A stretch of DNA of 64,000 bases, taken from NCBI GenBank assembly GCA_000306725.1, contig CP003083.1, forward strand, positions 2,170,001 through 2,234,000. Reading direction: 5' to 3'. Below are positions 43,118-52,856 of the stretch, piece after piece; within the stretch, counting starts at the first letter, position 1, and the number at the start of each line of letters is the position of its first letter. The translations under genes and the position numbers were made by a program. This stretch comes from Methanolobus psychrophilus R15. Lineage in GTDB: Archaea; Halobacteriota; Methanosarcinia; Methanosarcinales; Methanosarcinaceae. The notes under the pieces are model-generated. The model ran no database searches, had not been told where the DNA came from, and worked only from the letters and a program-made list of their open reading frames with translations.

Positions 43118-44633
43118 CTATCCTGCCTTGCTCTTTTATTATAAGATACTTGTCGTGCGAAATTTCCATTAACCGTTGAGGCGGCCCTTTTAGAATTCCC
43201 CACTCTTCAAGATTTGTATATTCCAACTGGTTTGGGAGATGAAAGTGGAATGTAAATAATATGATTAATGTAGACTTTTGTGCAAGATTTGCAATTTCAT
43301 CTTTTAAATAAACCGACTTTTTACCAACGATTTGAGCGATTTCATCTGGAGTATGCTTTCCTTTAAATACTTTTTCGATAACTCCTAATGAAGTAATTGC
43401 TTTTTCATCACCTGATCTGTAAAAAAGTAAGATGTCTCCTTCCTTTATTTTTTTGGACAGCGCATGGCAGATATATGACTTTTTAATTGTGTTTCCTTCA
43501 ATAACAAATTGACCTACAAATTCGACTAGAGTTGGTTGACGGCCTTTTTTTATTTTTTCCCCCATTCGAGTTCGATTATAATCTGTAAACAACCTTTCGT
43601 GCCACTGTGACTGGATGGGAATTATAAATTTATTCACACTTTCTCCATCATAATATGTGGGATAGAATTTCTTAGAGATATCGGCAGGATTGAGGTTGCT
43701 AATTGGTTCATCAGAAACTTCAAGTTTTTTAATAAATACTGCTTCTCCTGTCTGATTTAGAACCGCTTTTTTTTGAAAGCCGTAACTATCAATGAGTTCT
43801 ACTAAATAATCAACATCATTCAGAACATGATGAGTAAGATAGAGTTCTTTTAAGTCATTATCTCTTGCATAATTAACTGCAAGTTTGATGAATAGTTCAC
43901 CTATTTTGTTTCCAATATTAGATACCTTAAATGTCGACAATTTAAGTCTCTTTTTTTTAGGGAGAACAGGAAAAGAATCTAAAACCTCATCTTCGATTTT
44001 GTATATTAAAAGAGCTCCAATTTTATTATTTTCCTTATAATGAACATAACATTTCCTACCACTTTTTGAAATTTTAGTAAACCAAGTTTCAAAACCCCTA
44101 TATTCATCTTTTAATGAGTCGAAAAAAGGATCATTAACGTTTAAATTATACACAAAATCCTTTTTCAATGCTGGAAGGTTAACTAGGTTTTCGGTAGCCA
44201 TTTCTTTTTTGAATATTTCAAGAGCAGTATTTACATCTAAAACACGGTCGTTAAGATTTATCCTCTTTGCTTTTTTATGTATACCCCTATCGTTAGTGAC
44301 TAAAAAATCTACGCTGTTTCTATATAGCGAATATAAAATAGAATTATCGATGATATCATTTATTTTTGAAGTGCTGCCCATATTTTCTGCAAAATAAGGA
44401 TCCCGACCGATTTCAGGAGGAGACTCTAAAAGAGCATATGATCGCACTTTAGATAATATGATTGATTTTCTTTTCTCATCCGAATCTCTTTTTATATCAT
44501 CAATTGATTTAGGATGGACTATTATTTCAGCATGAATCTTGTTAATAATAAACATCATTTCTTGCAAATCTTTCGATAATTCTTTGTTGTCTTCTCTATA
44601 AACAAAGATGTTTGTATCAATCAAGATTCGCAT
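43095..44633 (-). CDS. PIN-GNAT-PUA fusion protein
   Basis: This 512-residue protein joins three parts. Residues 1-145 are a PIN RNase domain: MRILIDTNIFVYRED with the first Asp, INDIIDNSILYSLY, and DFLVTNDRGIHKKAK with the last acidic residue. Residues about 190-315 are a GNAT-like acetyltransferase (LSTFKVSNIGNKIGELFIKL, then ELIDSYGFQKKAV). Residues about 365-500 are an EVE/PUA-like domain (KIKEGDILLFYRSGDEKAI). Such proteins are likely toxins or RNA-acting stress enzymes. It is divergent from another GNAT-PUA gene at 44734, and the ASCH gene follows it. Confidence 0.72.
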   Translation of the reverse strand: MRILIDTNIFVYREDNKELSKDLQEMMFIINKIHAEIIVHPKSIDDIKRDSDEKRKSIILSKVRSYALLESPPEIGRDPYFAENMGSTSKINDIIDNSILYSLYRNSVDFLVTNDRGIHKKAKRINLNDRVLDVNTALEIFKKEMATENLVNLPALKKDFVYNLNVNDPFFDSLKDEYRGFETWFTKISKSGRKCYVHYKENNKIGALLIYKIEDEVLDSFPVLPKKKRLKLSTFKVSNIGNKIGELFIKLAVNYARDNDLKELYLTHHVLNDVDYLVELIDSYGFQKKAVLNQTGEAVFIKKLEVSDEPISNLNPADISKKFYPTYYDGESVNKFIIPIQSQWHERLFTDYNRTRMGEKIKKGRQPTLVEFVGQFVIEGNTIKKSYICHALSKKIKEGDILLFYRSGDEKAITSLGVIEKVFKGKHTPDEIAQIVGKKSVYLKDEIANLAQKSTLIILFTFHFHLPNQLEYTNLEEWGILKGPPQRLMEISHDKYLIIKEQGRIDERFTIN

Positions 44634-44733
44634 ATTGTTATACTATCGGAACAAATATATTTTAAACTATTTCTTGAATACACTGTTAGATAATTATTTA
44701 TTTTACCTGATATCTTAACTATATCAATAAATA

Positions 44734-46500
44734 ATGAAGCACTTATATTTTTGGAGCATCAAAGTGGATTTTGAAGACAAATATGAGTTCAGGGCATTAT
44801 TCTTAAAAAAAGAGTTCGATGAAGTAAAGGATTTACTTGTTAACGAACCTACATTTAAAAATTACTATCCTGATTTTGAAAAGTGGCTTGAAAAAGCTTT
44901 AAAAGAAGCTTTGAAAGGCGAAAGGCTTGTTTATGCATTGTATGAAGCAGCTCTTCGTTTAGGCAAGCCTCAGTTAAAAATAAACAGTGTTGCTATTGTC
45001 AAAATTGCTGGTGAATCCGCTGAGTTAAAGTGTTTGTTTATCGATGAAATAATGGATTCCAACGGGAGTGGCAAATTACTCTATGAGCGTGTAGAAGAGC
45101 AACTTACAAAAAAAGGCATCGGAAAAATAATCACTGACGTACCTTACGAAAATAAAGAACTTAACTGGTTTCTAATTCAAAATGGATTTCAAGTTAATGG
45201 ATTTGTTGAAAGGTACAAAAAAGGAAGGTTTGACTATATTTTGTCAAAAGATGTTCCTATGTGTTATACAGGAGATCCCTTTAATTGGTATTCCATTTCC
45301 AAATGGTTCTTGGAAAATGTTTATGGATTTAAAATTGCTGATTGCGAAGAGAAAGATGAAGAATTCATTCAAGAACATCGATTACTAGTTACATCTAAAA
45401 ACGATACGAACTTGATGCTACCTTACATCAAGGGTAACTCAATTGTTTATGATGGCATGCTCCAAAATGACAAGCTAAATCATATAATAGAGGCGATTAA
45501 CACCACAAATTCTTTTAACATCATTATCGCCCATGAATTTGAAGACGAGAATCTTGATTCACATTCACAAAAAAACATTTTATGTTTTGATAAAAAATCC
45601 GTTTTTGAAAAATGCGGATGTGATGAACCACTTTTTGAAAAGGAAGATATTAATGGAATTATTGTTGAGGTTAAAAAAGAGCGTTTTGAAAAAATACCCT
45701 TAGATGACAGCCATTTTACTTACGTAAAAGGATCTGGTAGTGGGAGGTTTGCAAGAATTAATAATTATGTCTTGTTCCTTGTTGATTCACACGGTGATTC
45801 TCCTTTTGGAGCAATTATGGGATATGGAAAGATTAAAAAAATATCGTGCTCGGATCCAATATCACAATGGGAAGCACATAAAGATTTAAATCCAATTTTC
45901 TCAAAGGATGACTATGATCAATTTACTGCTCATAAAAAAGAAGTAATTGCTATTGTTGTTGAAGGTTTTAAAGAAATAGAACCGATTTTATACAACGACT
46001 TTAAGGTAGAATTCAAAGAGCATTTCCAAGGCGATTACATTGGAAATGTATATGTTAATGAGGATTTCACAACATCATTCTTATTATATCTTTCCCAAAA
46101 ACAAGATTTGTTGCAAGGTATTAGTGAAATTGAAGAAGATGATTCAGAGGAAGGACAACTTAAACTACTACTGGAAAAAGTAAATGCAGTTCTCGAAGAT
46201 TTCAAAAGACAGAATACTGATTTCACTATGATGAAAAAAGATATAGAAGAAATTAGAATCAAACAACAACCTAGTATAAAAGAAGAGATCGTTATATCAG
46301 TTGGTCTTGAAGCTCTTGGAACAGGTGGTCAACATATAGTTACTATCCCTATACAAGATATTCCTTACAAAGATTTAAAAGAAGAGTTGGAAGGGTTCTT
46401 TTCAGCCGAATCAAGCGGGAAGTATCCACAAAAAATTGTTAATCGAATTTTAAAATCACTCTTAGAGAAAAAATTGTCACAAGAAGATAAGTCAGATTAA
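44734..46500 (+). CDS. GNAT-PUA protein with coiled-coil tail
   Basis: This 588-residue protein has a GNAT-like domain at about 85-180 (LKCLFIDEIMDSNGSGKLL with the acetyl-CoA loop, then NWFLIQNGFQVNGFVERY), a middle PUA/EVE-like region at about 315-430 (FEKIPLDDSHFTYVKGSG, then AIMGYGKIKKISC), and an acidic coiled-coil near 460-510. It is divergent from the PIN-GNAT-PUA gene with a 100-base promoter gap. The shared GNAT and PUA parts suggest common origin or joint function. No PIN domain is present here. Confidence 0.65.
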   Translation: MKHLYFWSIKVDFEDKYEFRALFLKKEFDEVKDLLVNEPTFKNYYPDFEKWLEKALKEALKGERLVYALYEAALRLGKPQLKINSVAIVKIAGESAELKCLFIDEIMDSNGSGKLLYERVEEQLTKKGIGKIITDVPYENKELNWFLIQNGFQVNGFVERYKKGRFDYILSKDVPMCYTGDPFNWYSISKWFLENVYGFKIADCEEKDEEFIQEHRLLVTSKNDTNLMLPYIKGNSIVYDGMLQNDKLNHIIEAINTTNSFNIIIAHEFEDENLDSHSQKNILCFDKKSVFEKCGCDEPLFEKEDINGIIVEVKKERFEKIPLDDSHFTYVKGSGSGRFARINNYVLFLVDSHGDSPFGAIMGYGKIKKISCSDPISQWEAHKDLNPIFSKDDYDQFTAHKKEVIAIVVEGFKEIEPILYNDFKVEFKEHFQGDYIGNVYVNEDFTTSFLLYLSQKQDLLQGISEIEEDDSEEGQLKLLLEKVNAVLEDFKRQNTDFTMMKKDIEEIRIKQQPSIKEEIVISVGLEALGTGGQHIVTIPIQDIPYKDLKEELEGFFSAESSGKYPQKIVNRILKSLLEKKLSQEDKSD

Positions 46501-46769
46501 AGTAAAATGTTGGATACCGCTTATGCATAAATTTTGAAATACAACCATAAATTATTCATTTTAATTGTTTACTCGAGTTACTTTACTTAAATACAATTCC
46601 AAGCCAATACATATCCGAAAGAGACAAATATTCATCGCCATATTTTGGCGATGTAATCAAACATATTCAAAACTAGTAGATATATCTCGCATTGGAACAT
46701 TTTATTTTCACCAATACTGAATTGTTCTCTTTCCATTATTATGTAAAATGGAGACTGGAAGCCTCCATT

Positions 46770-48284
46770 TCACTTTTCAGTTATTAAACACGCTTTCAGT
46801 TTATCGTTCAGTGCCTCCATCTTTACCTGGATATCATTTTCATATGCCTGCAGCCTGCCGTAAAGAACATCTGCTGGCTCGTAGTCGGTTTCTTCGTAAT
46901 TCATCTCTGTGTACTTGGATATGCTCAGGTCGTATCCATTTCCACGGATCTCATCTCCAGGAACAAAGAAACACTTGCCAGTACGGTCAGAAAAGTCCTG
47001 ATTTTCCCTGTCATGGAACTTTTCGATGATATCAGGTATATCGCCCTTACCATCGACGAAGGTCCGTTTGTCGTCAAGTGTGAACCCGTCAGACTCCATG
47101 CGGTAGAACCAGACCTTTTCAGTGGGTTCACCTTTGGTAAAGACAAGTATTCCCGTAGATACTCCTGCATACGGCTTGAAGACACCAGAAGGCATGGATA
47201 TGACCGCATCCAGCCTGCACTTGTCAAGGATCATCTCACGAACGCCTCTATGAGCTTTACTGCTTCCGAACAGGACACCATCAGGAACAATGACGGCACA
47301 GCGTCCACCAATCTGCAAGAGTTCAAACATCTGCTCAATGTAGAGCAATTCGGTCTTGGTAGTGGTGACCTTGAACTTGCCTTTGATCTCTTCCTCGTTG
47401 ATACTGCCCTTGAAAGGCGGATTTGCCAGTACCAGGGTGTATTTACCCTTTTCCTTGTCACATTCGACCAGGCTGTTACGGTGGGATATGTGCGGATTCT
47501 TGATACCGTGCATCATCAGGTTCATCATAGCAATACGGACCATTGTCTGATCAATGTCGGAACCGTATAGTGTGTTGTTGAGTAACGTTTCCCATTCATC
47601 TTTGCTCAGTTTATCTCCCACAAAATTGTGTTCGAATCCCTGTTCATCGACCTCAATGAATTTGGGTGATGTATATGTTTTCAATATATGCAGCAATGCT
47701 GAAATGATGAAACCAGCAGTACCACATGCAGGATCGCATATCTTGTCCGACCGTAGGTTCGGTAAGCGCAGCATTAGTTTCCTTATATGGTTTGGGGTCC
47801 TGAACTGACCGTTCTTACCTGATGTTCTAAGCTCACTCAGGATATATTCGTAGATGTCTCCCTGAGCATCCCTGTTCTGTTCAAGAATATGGAGATCTTC
47901 TATGATCTTTACGGCCTCAGAGAGGAGTGCACCCGTTGGGATTACGAATGAAGCATCTTCCATGTACTTGGAATAAAGGGTGTTGTCCCCGTTCAGTTTC
48001 TTCAGGAAAGGGAACACAATAGTACGTACATGTTCGAGCATGTCGTTGGCTGGATATTCTTTCCAGATGGACCATTTGCAATTCTCATGACCTTCAAGGA
48101 TGGACTGGTAGCTTTCACCCCTCAGCCGAGCCTTATTCATGCCCTGAATATCTTCGTCCTCGATCCTCTTCATGAAGATAAGGTACGATATCTGTTCGAT
48201 GGCTGTAAGCGGATTGGAGATACCATTGCTCCAGAAACGGTCCCACAGCTTGTTAATGTCGGATTTCATCTTAGGATTTAGCAT
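46770..48284 (-). CDS. hsdM: type I restriction-modification methyltransferase HsdM
   Basis: This 504-residue protein is a type I DNA adenine methyltransferase subunit. The SAM motif DPACGTAGFI lies near residue 180 and the catalytic NPPF in LANPPFKGSINEEE near 287; the N-terminal helical HsdM domain (WDRFWSNGISNPLTAIEQ) is present. Length is normal. No intact hsdS or hsdR lies near. An hsdS tail overlaps its start, so the specificity subunit was lost and the enzyme should have no target unless another HsdS is elsewhere. Codons are GC-richer than the flanks. Confidence 0.9.
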   Translation of the reverse strand: MLNPKMKSDINKLWDRFWSNGISNPLTAIEQISYLIFMKRIEDEDIQGMNKARLRGESYQSILEGHENCKWSIWKEYPANDMLEHVRTIVFPFLKKLNGDNTLYSKYMEDASFVIPTGALLSEAVKIIEDLHILEQNRDAQGDIYEYILSELRTSGKNGQFRTPNHIRKLMLRLPNLRSDKICDPACGTAGFIISALLHILKTYTSPKFIEVDEQGFEHNFVGDKLSKDEWETLLNNTLYGSDIDQTMVRIAMMNLMMHGIKNPHISHRNSLVECDKEKGKYTLVLANPPFKGSINEEEIKGKFKVTTTKTELLYIEQMFELLQIGGRCAVIVPDGVLFGSSKAHRGVREMILDKCRLDAVISMPSGVFKPYAGVSTGILVFTKGEPTEKVWFYRMESDGFTLDDKRTFVDGKGDIPDIIEKFHDRENQDFSDRTGKCFFVPGDEIRGNGYDLSISKYTEMNYEETDYEPADVLYGRLQAYENDIQVKMEALNDKLKACLITEK

Positions 48285-48375
48285 ACAAGTTCACCTTTGA
48301 AGGCTTTATCAAGGAAAGAATTGAACATTTCATCCATAGTGTCAGCAGAACCAGTTACCGAATTGTGCAATTGAC
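48278..48375 (-). pseudogene. hsdS: hsdS C-terminal remnant
   Basis: The frame reads MDEMFNSFLDKAFKGELVC and stops inside the hsdM start (GTATGCTAA overlap). LDKAFKGEL is the usual end of type I specificity subunits. Upstream the frame continues only to about 48375 before similarity is lost. The overlap shows the original hsdS-hsdM order. Confidence 0.7.
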
Positions 48376-48729
48376 ATCGAGGTGAAATCTTTAGAAAATA
48401 ATGCCTATATGTGAAATGTGAAGAAAGTAGGTACTGCTATATATCGCGCTTTCTGGTGATAGTACTGCTGGGAGTAAGAAATGGGGTGAAACTGTTCCAT
48501 GCGTGTGGTTGATGATACTATATTTCCACAACTTCTGTACATAGAGGGCCATGATTTTCCATATAACGATATAATCAGTTCCCATGGTTCAAGGGGAAAG
48601 TTTCAAGATGGTTCCTTTTCCGCTTGATTGTGCGTGGATGCATAGGCATGTGTGACATGTTCAGATGATTTAAAACGCACGAAAAGTTGGTACGATATAT
48701 TCAGAATGAAAATTAAAAGTTCAGATGAT
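48376..48729. other. intergenic junction
   Basis: No gene. It holds the first copy of the GTTCAGATGATTTAA repeat and separates the broken hsd locus from the helicase module, so it may be an integration border. Confidence 0.4.
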
Positions 48730-48753
48730 TTAAGCATCGTGAAAAGTCAAAAG
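48659..48753. repeat. direct repeat spanning helicase gene end
   Basis: GTTCAGATGATTTAAAACGC (48659) and GTTCAGATGATTTAAGCATC (48719) are followed by nearly identical GAAAAGT blocks, 60 bases apart. The second copy contains the stop and last codons of the helicase gene. It could be an att-type duplication or local duplication. Confidence 0.4.
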
Positions 48754-50292
48754 GTAATAGCGGCGGGGTACCAGGCCGCCGCCACGGGGATAAATTGGGC
48801 AATCTGCGCCAACAAAAACCAGTTTATCCAGGTCCACATAGCCCTTATTGAACAAACCGCGAACGTTGATCTGGATCTTTCGGGCGCGTGTCCTACCCAC
48901 GAAGTCCAAAGACGCAAGCTGCGATTTGTCGGATCCTGCCTGTTTCACCCAATAATTAGGAAGTTCTGGATTACTAATAGCAAGTTCAAACGTGCCCCCC
49001 TTTGCTCCATGGAACGTGTCACACGCACGTGGATGGAATGGATCATCGTGGTTGTTACGCATGATTGTACCCATACGGGCTACCTGGGCATTGGTAGGGG
49101 CAATAAATGCAGCCTTCTCAATCTCTTTGCCGCTAAAGGAATTCATGATATCGATAAACCCACGTTCGCCCCTGACGTTGATTACTTCATCATCATTGCA
49201 TTCCAATGGGTTAATACCATCTACATTATAAGGTGCGCGGGTATACGGAATAAGCCATTTAGCGTCTGCCCATATATTCTGTCCATATCTGTAAATTGTA
49301 TCCAGACAATCCGTTCTATACCGTGGGAACTCCAATAACTCGTCGGGTGAGGTGCCCTGAAATGAAAATACGCATTGTGCGACGTCCCCGACTATATATG
49401 CTCGAGTAACAGTAGGACTGGCAATCCAGTTCGAAACGATCATCCACTGCAGCGGGGTAAGATCATTAGCTTCATCGATTATAATTATATTCTCGTCGGG
49501 TGTGTAGCCTTCCACTGCGACTTCTACCAGTGTATCAGTATAATCAATGAACCCATGTTCACTCTTCCAATTCTCATATGCAATAGCATGTTTGATAAAA
49601 GCATTTACAGACAGACCATGTTCACTACTACGTGTCATGTCATTAGTATACGACTTGTATGTAGGCTCATGTCCACCATGATCTTTAATGATACTGCGAT
49701 AAATACTTTTAATACCATCTACTGACGGAACGCATTGTTTATCTGAAGCGCGCCAATCGAACACTTCACCCATATAGCTATTGCGGATACGATTCCATAA
49801 TTGAACTGAAGCACCAAATTCAGTCTTTTTTAGCCGATCACAGACATCGTCGGGTACTTTCATCAATTCTTTTAACTCCTGCCTGGAATACTTGCGATCA
49901 TATGCCATTTCCACAAGATAGTCCAGATCTAACTTGTCTTTTTTGGCATATAATCCCATCAACACTTTTTCCTTGATGTAACTACCATCAGGATCACCTG
50001 TCAATTGTGCACATTGGGATTGAATGGTCTGACCATCTTCACCATATTCGGATACAGCCATATTGGAATGTGAAAATACGCGGCATCTGTTTCCGTTTGC
50101 TACTTCATCATAGAATGTTTCTCGGACCCATGTCGTCTTTCCAGTTCCCGCTGTACCATACACAACCTGGGTTTTTGCACCGACAATATCAGTCGAACCA
50201 TAGTCGATTTCAGTATTCTCACGTTTAAGGTTACTGTTCTCACATAAAAGGTTACACTTATCGCGTATAGGGGTACGTTTCTTGGTTTGCAT
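48730..50292 (-). CDS. superfamily 1 (UvrD-like) helicase, virus/plasmid type
   Basis: This 520-residue protein is a compact SF1 helicase. Seen in order: Walker A YGTAGTGKTTW, Walker B IIIIDEANDLTPLQW, motif III YIVGDVAQCVFSFQG, and a late motif ACDTFHGAKGGTFELA (the THGAKG-like motif V), then RTRARK near the end for the arginine motif. It lacks the long insertions of chromosomal UvrD, like phage Dda-type or viral enzymes. I start at ATG 50292, where GGTGAT lies three bases upstream. It is the first identifiable function of the 48.7-52.9 kb module. Confidence 0.78.
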   Translation of the reverse strand: MQTKKRTPIRDKCNLLCENSNLKRENTEIDYGSTDIVGAKTQVVYGTAGTGKTTWVRETFYDEVANGNRCRVFSHSNMAVSEYGEDGQTIQSQCAQLTGDPDGSYIKEKVLMGLYAKKDKLDLDYLVEMAYDRKYSRQELKELMKVPDDVCDRLKKTEFGASVQLWNRIRNSYMGEVFDWRASDKQCVPSVDGIKSIYRSIIKDHGGHEPTYKSYTNDMTRSSEHGLSVNAFIKHAIAYENWKSEHGFIDYTDTLVEVAVEGYTPDENIIIIDEANDLTPLQWMIVSNWIASPTVTRAYIVGDVAQCVFSFQGTSPDELLEFPRYRTDCLDTIYRYGQNIWADAKWLIPYTRAPYNVDGINPLECNDDEVINVRGERGFIDIMNSFSGKEIEKAAFIAPTNAQVARMGTIMRNNHDDPFHPRACDTFHGAKGGTFELAISNPELPNYWVKQAGSDKSQLASLDFVGRTRARKIQINVRGLFNKGYVDLDKLVFVGADCPIYPRGGGLVPRRYYLLTFHDA

Positions 50293-51250
50293 TGTATCAC
50301 CGTTATTCAATTATATAATAGGTAGATTATAATATATCAGTGATGATTATATATACCTTTCCAATTCGCACCATAACCCCAACCCCACATTCCCGTACCA
50401 CATCCCCACGCTCATATCCCCAAACCACATCCCCAACACCCGACGTTTGCCATCCTGTGTGGCAAGAGTTCGAACCAATAAAACGGGCGAAAATTGGCAA
50501 AATTTCGTGTCTGTTTTCTTGGGGTAGGACTTATCCGTAGATGTATTGTAGTCATGGGTTGGTAGGTCGTTTTCCCGTTATAACGGGCAGGAATCATTCA
50601 CGTATCGATTGTGTTCAAACAAATAAAACGTTCATAGACGTTTACCCTTTATAAAGGGAAATACATCCACGATCAGTTAAAACTGAACAGTCTATAGATT
50701 TTGTTTGACCGTACCTAACGGGCTGGCTTTTTCTTATATTATATAGTATTTTATGTAACTAACGTAACGGTATCCCCCATATAATTTATAAAAAATCTCT
50801 ATAATATATGGCAAAACCTCGGGGTTGGGGAAAATGTTCAGGAAAATGTGGGAAATTGGCGGGCAAAACATCGGGGTTGGGGAAAATGTGTAATTCCGTA
50901 AAATTTGGTAATGAATATACCGATTTATGTAACGCATCAGTCTAAAATATGTTAAGTAAAGATGGGTGTCTATCGGCGGGAATTGTTAAGTTTGGTAACG
51001 GATGTAACGATTTAGGCATGTTTTTTGCATATGTTTTTTTAGGCCTTATTTCGTTACATCTATTACGCGTTTGTCCAGATTCCGTATGCTTCGCCTTCGA
51101 ACTTATCGTGTCTTTTTTGACTGATGCGTTACATATTTCGACTTTGCGTTACATGATTTTTACATAACGGTCCAGATTCCATATGTGTCGGGTTCGAACT
51201 TATTGTATATGTATGTAACGCATTTTAAACAGTGTGATGCATATTTTTAC
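50293..51250. other. non-coding region with GC-rich repeats, candidate origin
   Basis: No gene is supported. It holds a C-rich stretch near 50378 (CCCCAACCCCACATTCCC, then CCACATCCCC twice) and two direct copies of TCGGGGTTGGGGAAAATGT (50820 and 50873) that are its approximate inverse. Palindromes CCCTTTATAAAGGG (50645) and CCCGTTATAACGGG (50573) and many GTAACG words follow. Such repeats between replication genes suggest an origin or packaging site. Confidence 0.5.
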
Positions 51251-52489
51251 TTAAATGATCCTGATCTTTCGGGACGTGTTCTTTTCCGCAACCGTGCGTG
51301 TTGGTTCATTGTCGGTTGGTACTTGGGTTGCCATGATATGCCCTGTTCTGACATATTTATATGGTATATCGACTGTGGTTGTCCTTGCGCCTCGGGACTG
51401 TGTAACTGGTGTTATTTCTAATGTCCACTTGAGGTGCCCGTAATCGATATTATGTACTCGACATGCCTCTATGATGATTGCGGCAGGTATCGTTATAGGG
51501 GTATCATCATTTAATATGACTTCTGGCATATATATAGTTTTTCTATCCTTATCGTCTTGCATTACTGTTAGATCATGTGTCCAGATACAGTTTCGCAGAT
51601 TCTCTGCATATGCATCCAATGCGATCCAGATGGCCTCTTTATCAGTGGATGATGAATCGATGCCCGTTTTCAAATCATCTATGAATTCGGCAATGAACTT
51701 TTCGAATGATTCTTTGTTCGTTTTATCCAATTTACGCAGGGTACAGTTTGTCATCGAACGGAAAAGATTGAACCACGTTACAAAAGCTTCAGCTTTAGTT
51801 AAATCAATTTTTGTAGGATTGAATTGTTTTGATAATGTGTCGAATATGCAACATTCAATGACCGATCCTTTTTCGGTGGTTTTGATTTTTACACCATCTT
51901 CTATGAACATTGGGATCTGTGTATAATCCAGATGTTCGCCTGGCTTGATGATCTTTGCGCCTGGAATATAGTCATCTGTTATGATTATCATTCCGCCATG
52001 TGTATCGTGGGTTTTTCCGAAGTTCACGTTGTGTGGTATGTCGAACTTGCCGTTTTCGATGATTTCCTTATTTATTGTGAAAATGCGCTCCTTTGGGGCG
52101 GGGGCAGTGTAGTTGACTATATGTTCAAAATGTTTCTTCAGTAGTACAGGATGCTTTGATTCCACTTTTGCAATGAAATTGAATATTTTCTCTGAACTTA
52201 GCAGGATCGAATAGTCGACTTTGCTGTATGTGCCTATCAGAAAATTCAGGATACTCTCTAACTCGCCATCATTGAGCGGGCACTCTACCATGTCCTCGAA
52301 GATTTTTTTGATCTGGTCTTTGTAGATCACATATCCTGATGTTTCTTCATAGACGGTTTCTTTGTTTCCGCTTTCGATCAATGCCATTTCGAGCTTTGAG
52401 CGTTTGAACAGTGTGTAGTTGCCATCTATTAGCATCTGGATATTGTCTTTCTTCGTTTCATCTTTGGGTATAGGTCCGTTGTTGGTCAT
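51251..52489 (-). CDS. unknown protein of helicase module
   Basis: I do not recognise this 412-residue protein. It starts MTNNGPIPKDETKKDNIQML with GGTGATATT as ribosome site. Segments such as SGYVIYKDQIKKIFEDMV and PIPAAIIIEACRVHNIDY-like helices and a beta-rich C-terminus (LKWTLEITPVTQ, TTTVDIPYKYVRT) are seen. Lack of hits by eye, operon with small genes, and proximity to an SF1 helicase suggest a viral or plasmid replication protein. The same type of GGTGATA ribosome site is used by the helicase gene. Confidence 0.6.
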   Translation of the reverse strand: MTNNGPIPKDETKKDNIQMLIDGNYTLFKRSKLEMALIESGNKETVYEETSGYVIYKDQIKKIFEDMVECPLNDGELESILNFLIGTYSKVDYSILLSSEKIFNFIAKVESKHPVLLKKHFEHIVNYTAPAPKERIFTINKEIIENGKFDIPHNVNFGKTHDTHGGMIIITDDYIPGAKIIKPGEHLDYTQIPMFIEDGVKIKTTEKGSVIECCIFDTLSKQFNPTKIDLTKAEAFVTWFNLFRSMTNCTLRKLDKTNKESFEKFIAEFIDDLKTGIDSSSTDKEAIWIALDAYAENLRNCIWTHDLTVMQDDKDRKTIYMPEVILNDDTPITIPAAIIIEACRVHNIDYGHLKWTLEITPVTQSRGARTTTVDIPYKYVRTGHIMATQVPTDNEPTRTVAEKNTSRKIRII

Positions 52490-52513
52490 AATATCACCGT
52501 TTTTACATAATAA

Positions 52514-52714
52514 TTAATAGTCAATCTTCAATGTCTCGTACTTAATATCGTCTGTGGTTGGTTCTGGGCATTCTCCGTCGTCGACTTCCTCTGAAAAGGA
52601 ATCCTCTTCATATATCCCGTTCATTTTATCGTAGTCCTCTGGCTGACTGATCGCCCAATTGAGCAAGGCATCAGCGCGATCATAGTCTTTAATAAAAAAG
52701 TCATCGTGGGACAT
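52514..52714 (-). CDS. small acidic protein of helicase module
   Basis: This 66-residue protein (MSHDDFFIKDYDRADALLNW) is strongly acidic toward the C-terminus (EEDSFSEEVDDGECPEP). It lies 24 bases upstream of the 412-residue gene and 4 bases after the small gene at 52719. The GAGTGAT ribosome site overlaps the preceding stop. Function unknown; acidic mini-proteins of viruses often block host DNA-binding factors, but nothing here shows that. Confidence 0.6.
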   Translation of the reverse strand: MSHDDFFIKDYDRADALLNWAISQPEDYDKMNGIYEEDSFSEEVDDGECPEPTTDDIKYETLKIDY

Positions 52715-52718
52715 GGTA

Positions 52719-52856
52719 TCACTCCCACCCGTTCATTTTTCGGATCTGTCCGACATTCGCGGAAAATACGCGGCGGAAGGGCATGGGTTGTAATTTATCC
52801 ATCTGTGCGGGCTCAACGTGAGCAAGATTAACTGTGATTATTGTGGTGTATAGCAT
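52719..52856 (-). CDS. 45-residue protein, first gene of helicase module operon
   Basis: A frame from ATG 52856 reads MLYTTIITVNLAHVEPAQMD then KLQPMPFRRVFSANVGQIRK and ends MNGWE. AGGTG lies six bases before the ATG, and its stop is four bases before the next start, so it is likely translated. Composition is protein-like. No family recognised. Confidence 0.55.
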   Translation of the reverse strand: MLYTTIITVNLAHVEPAQMDKLQPMPFRRVFSANVGQIRKMNGWE

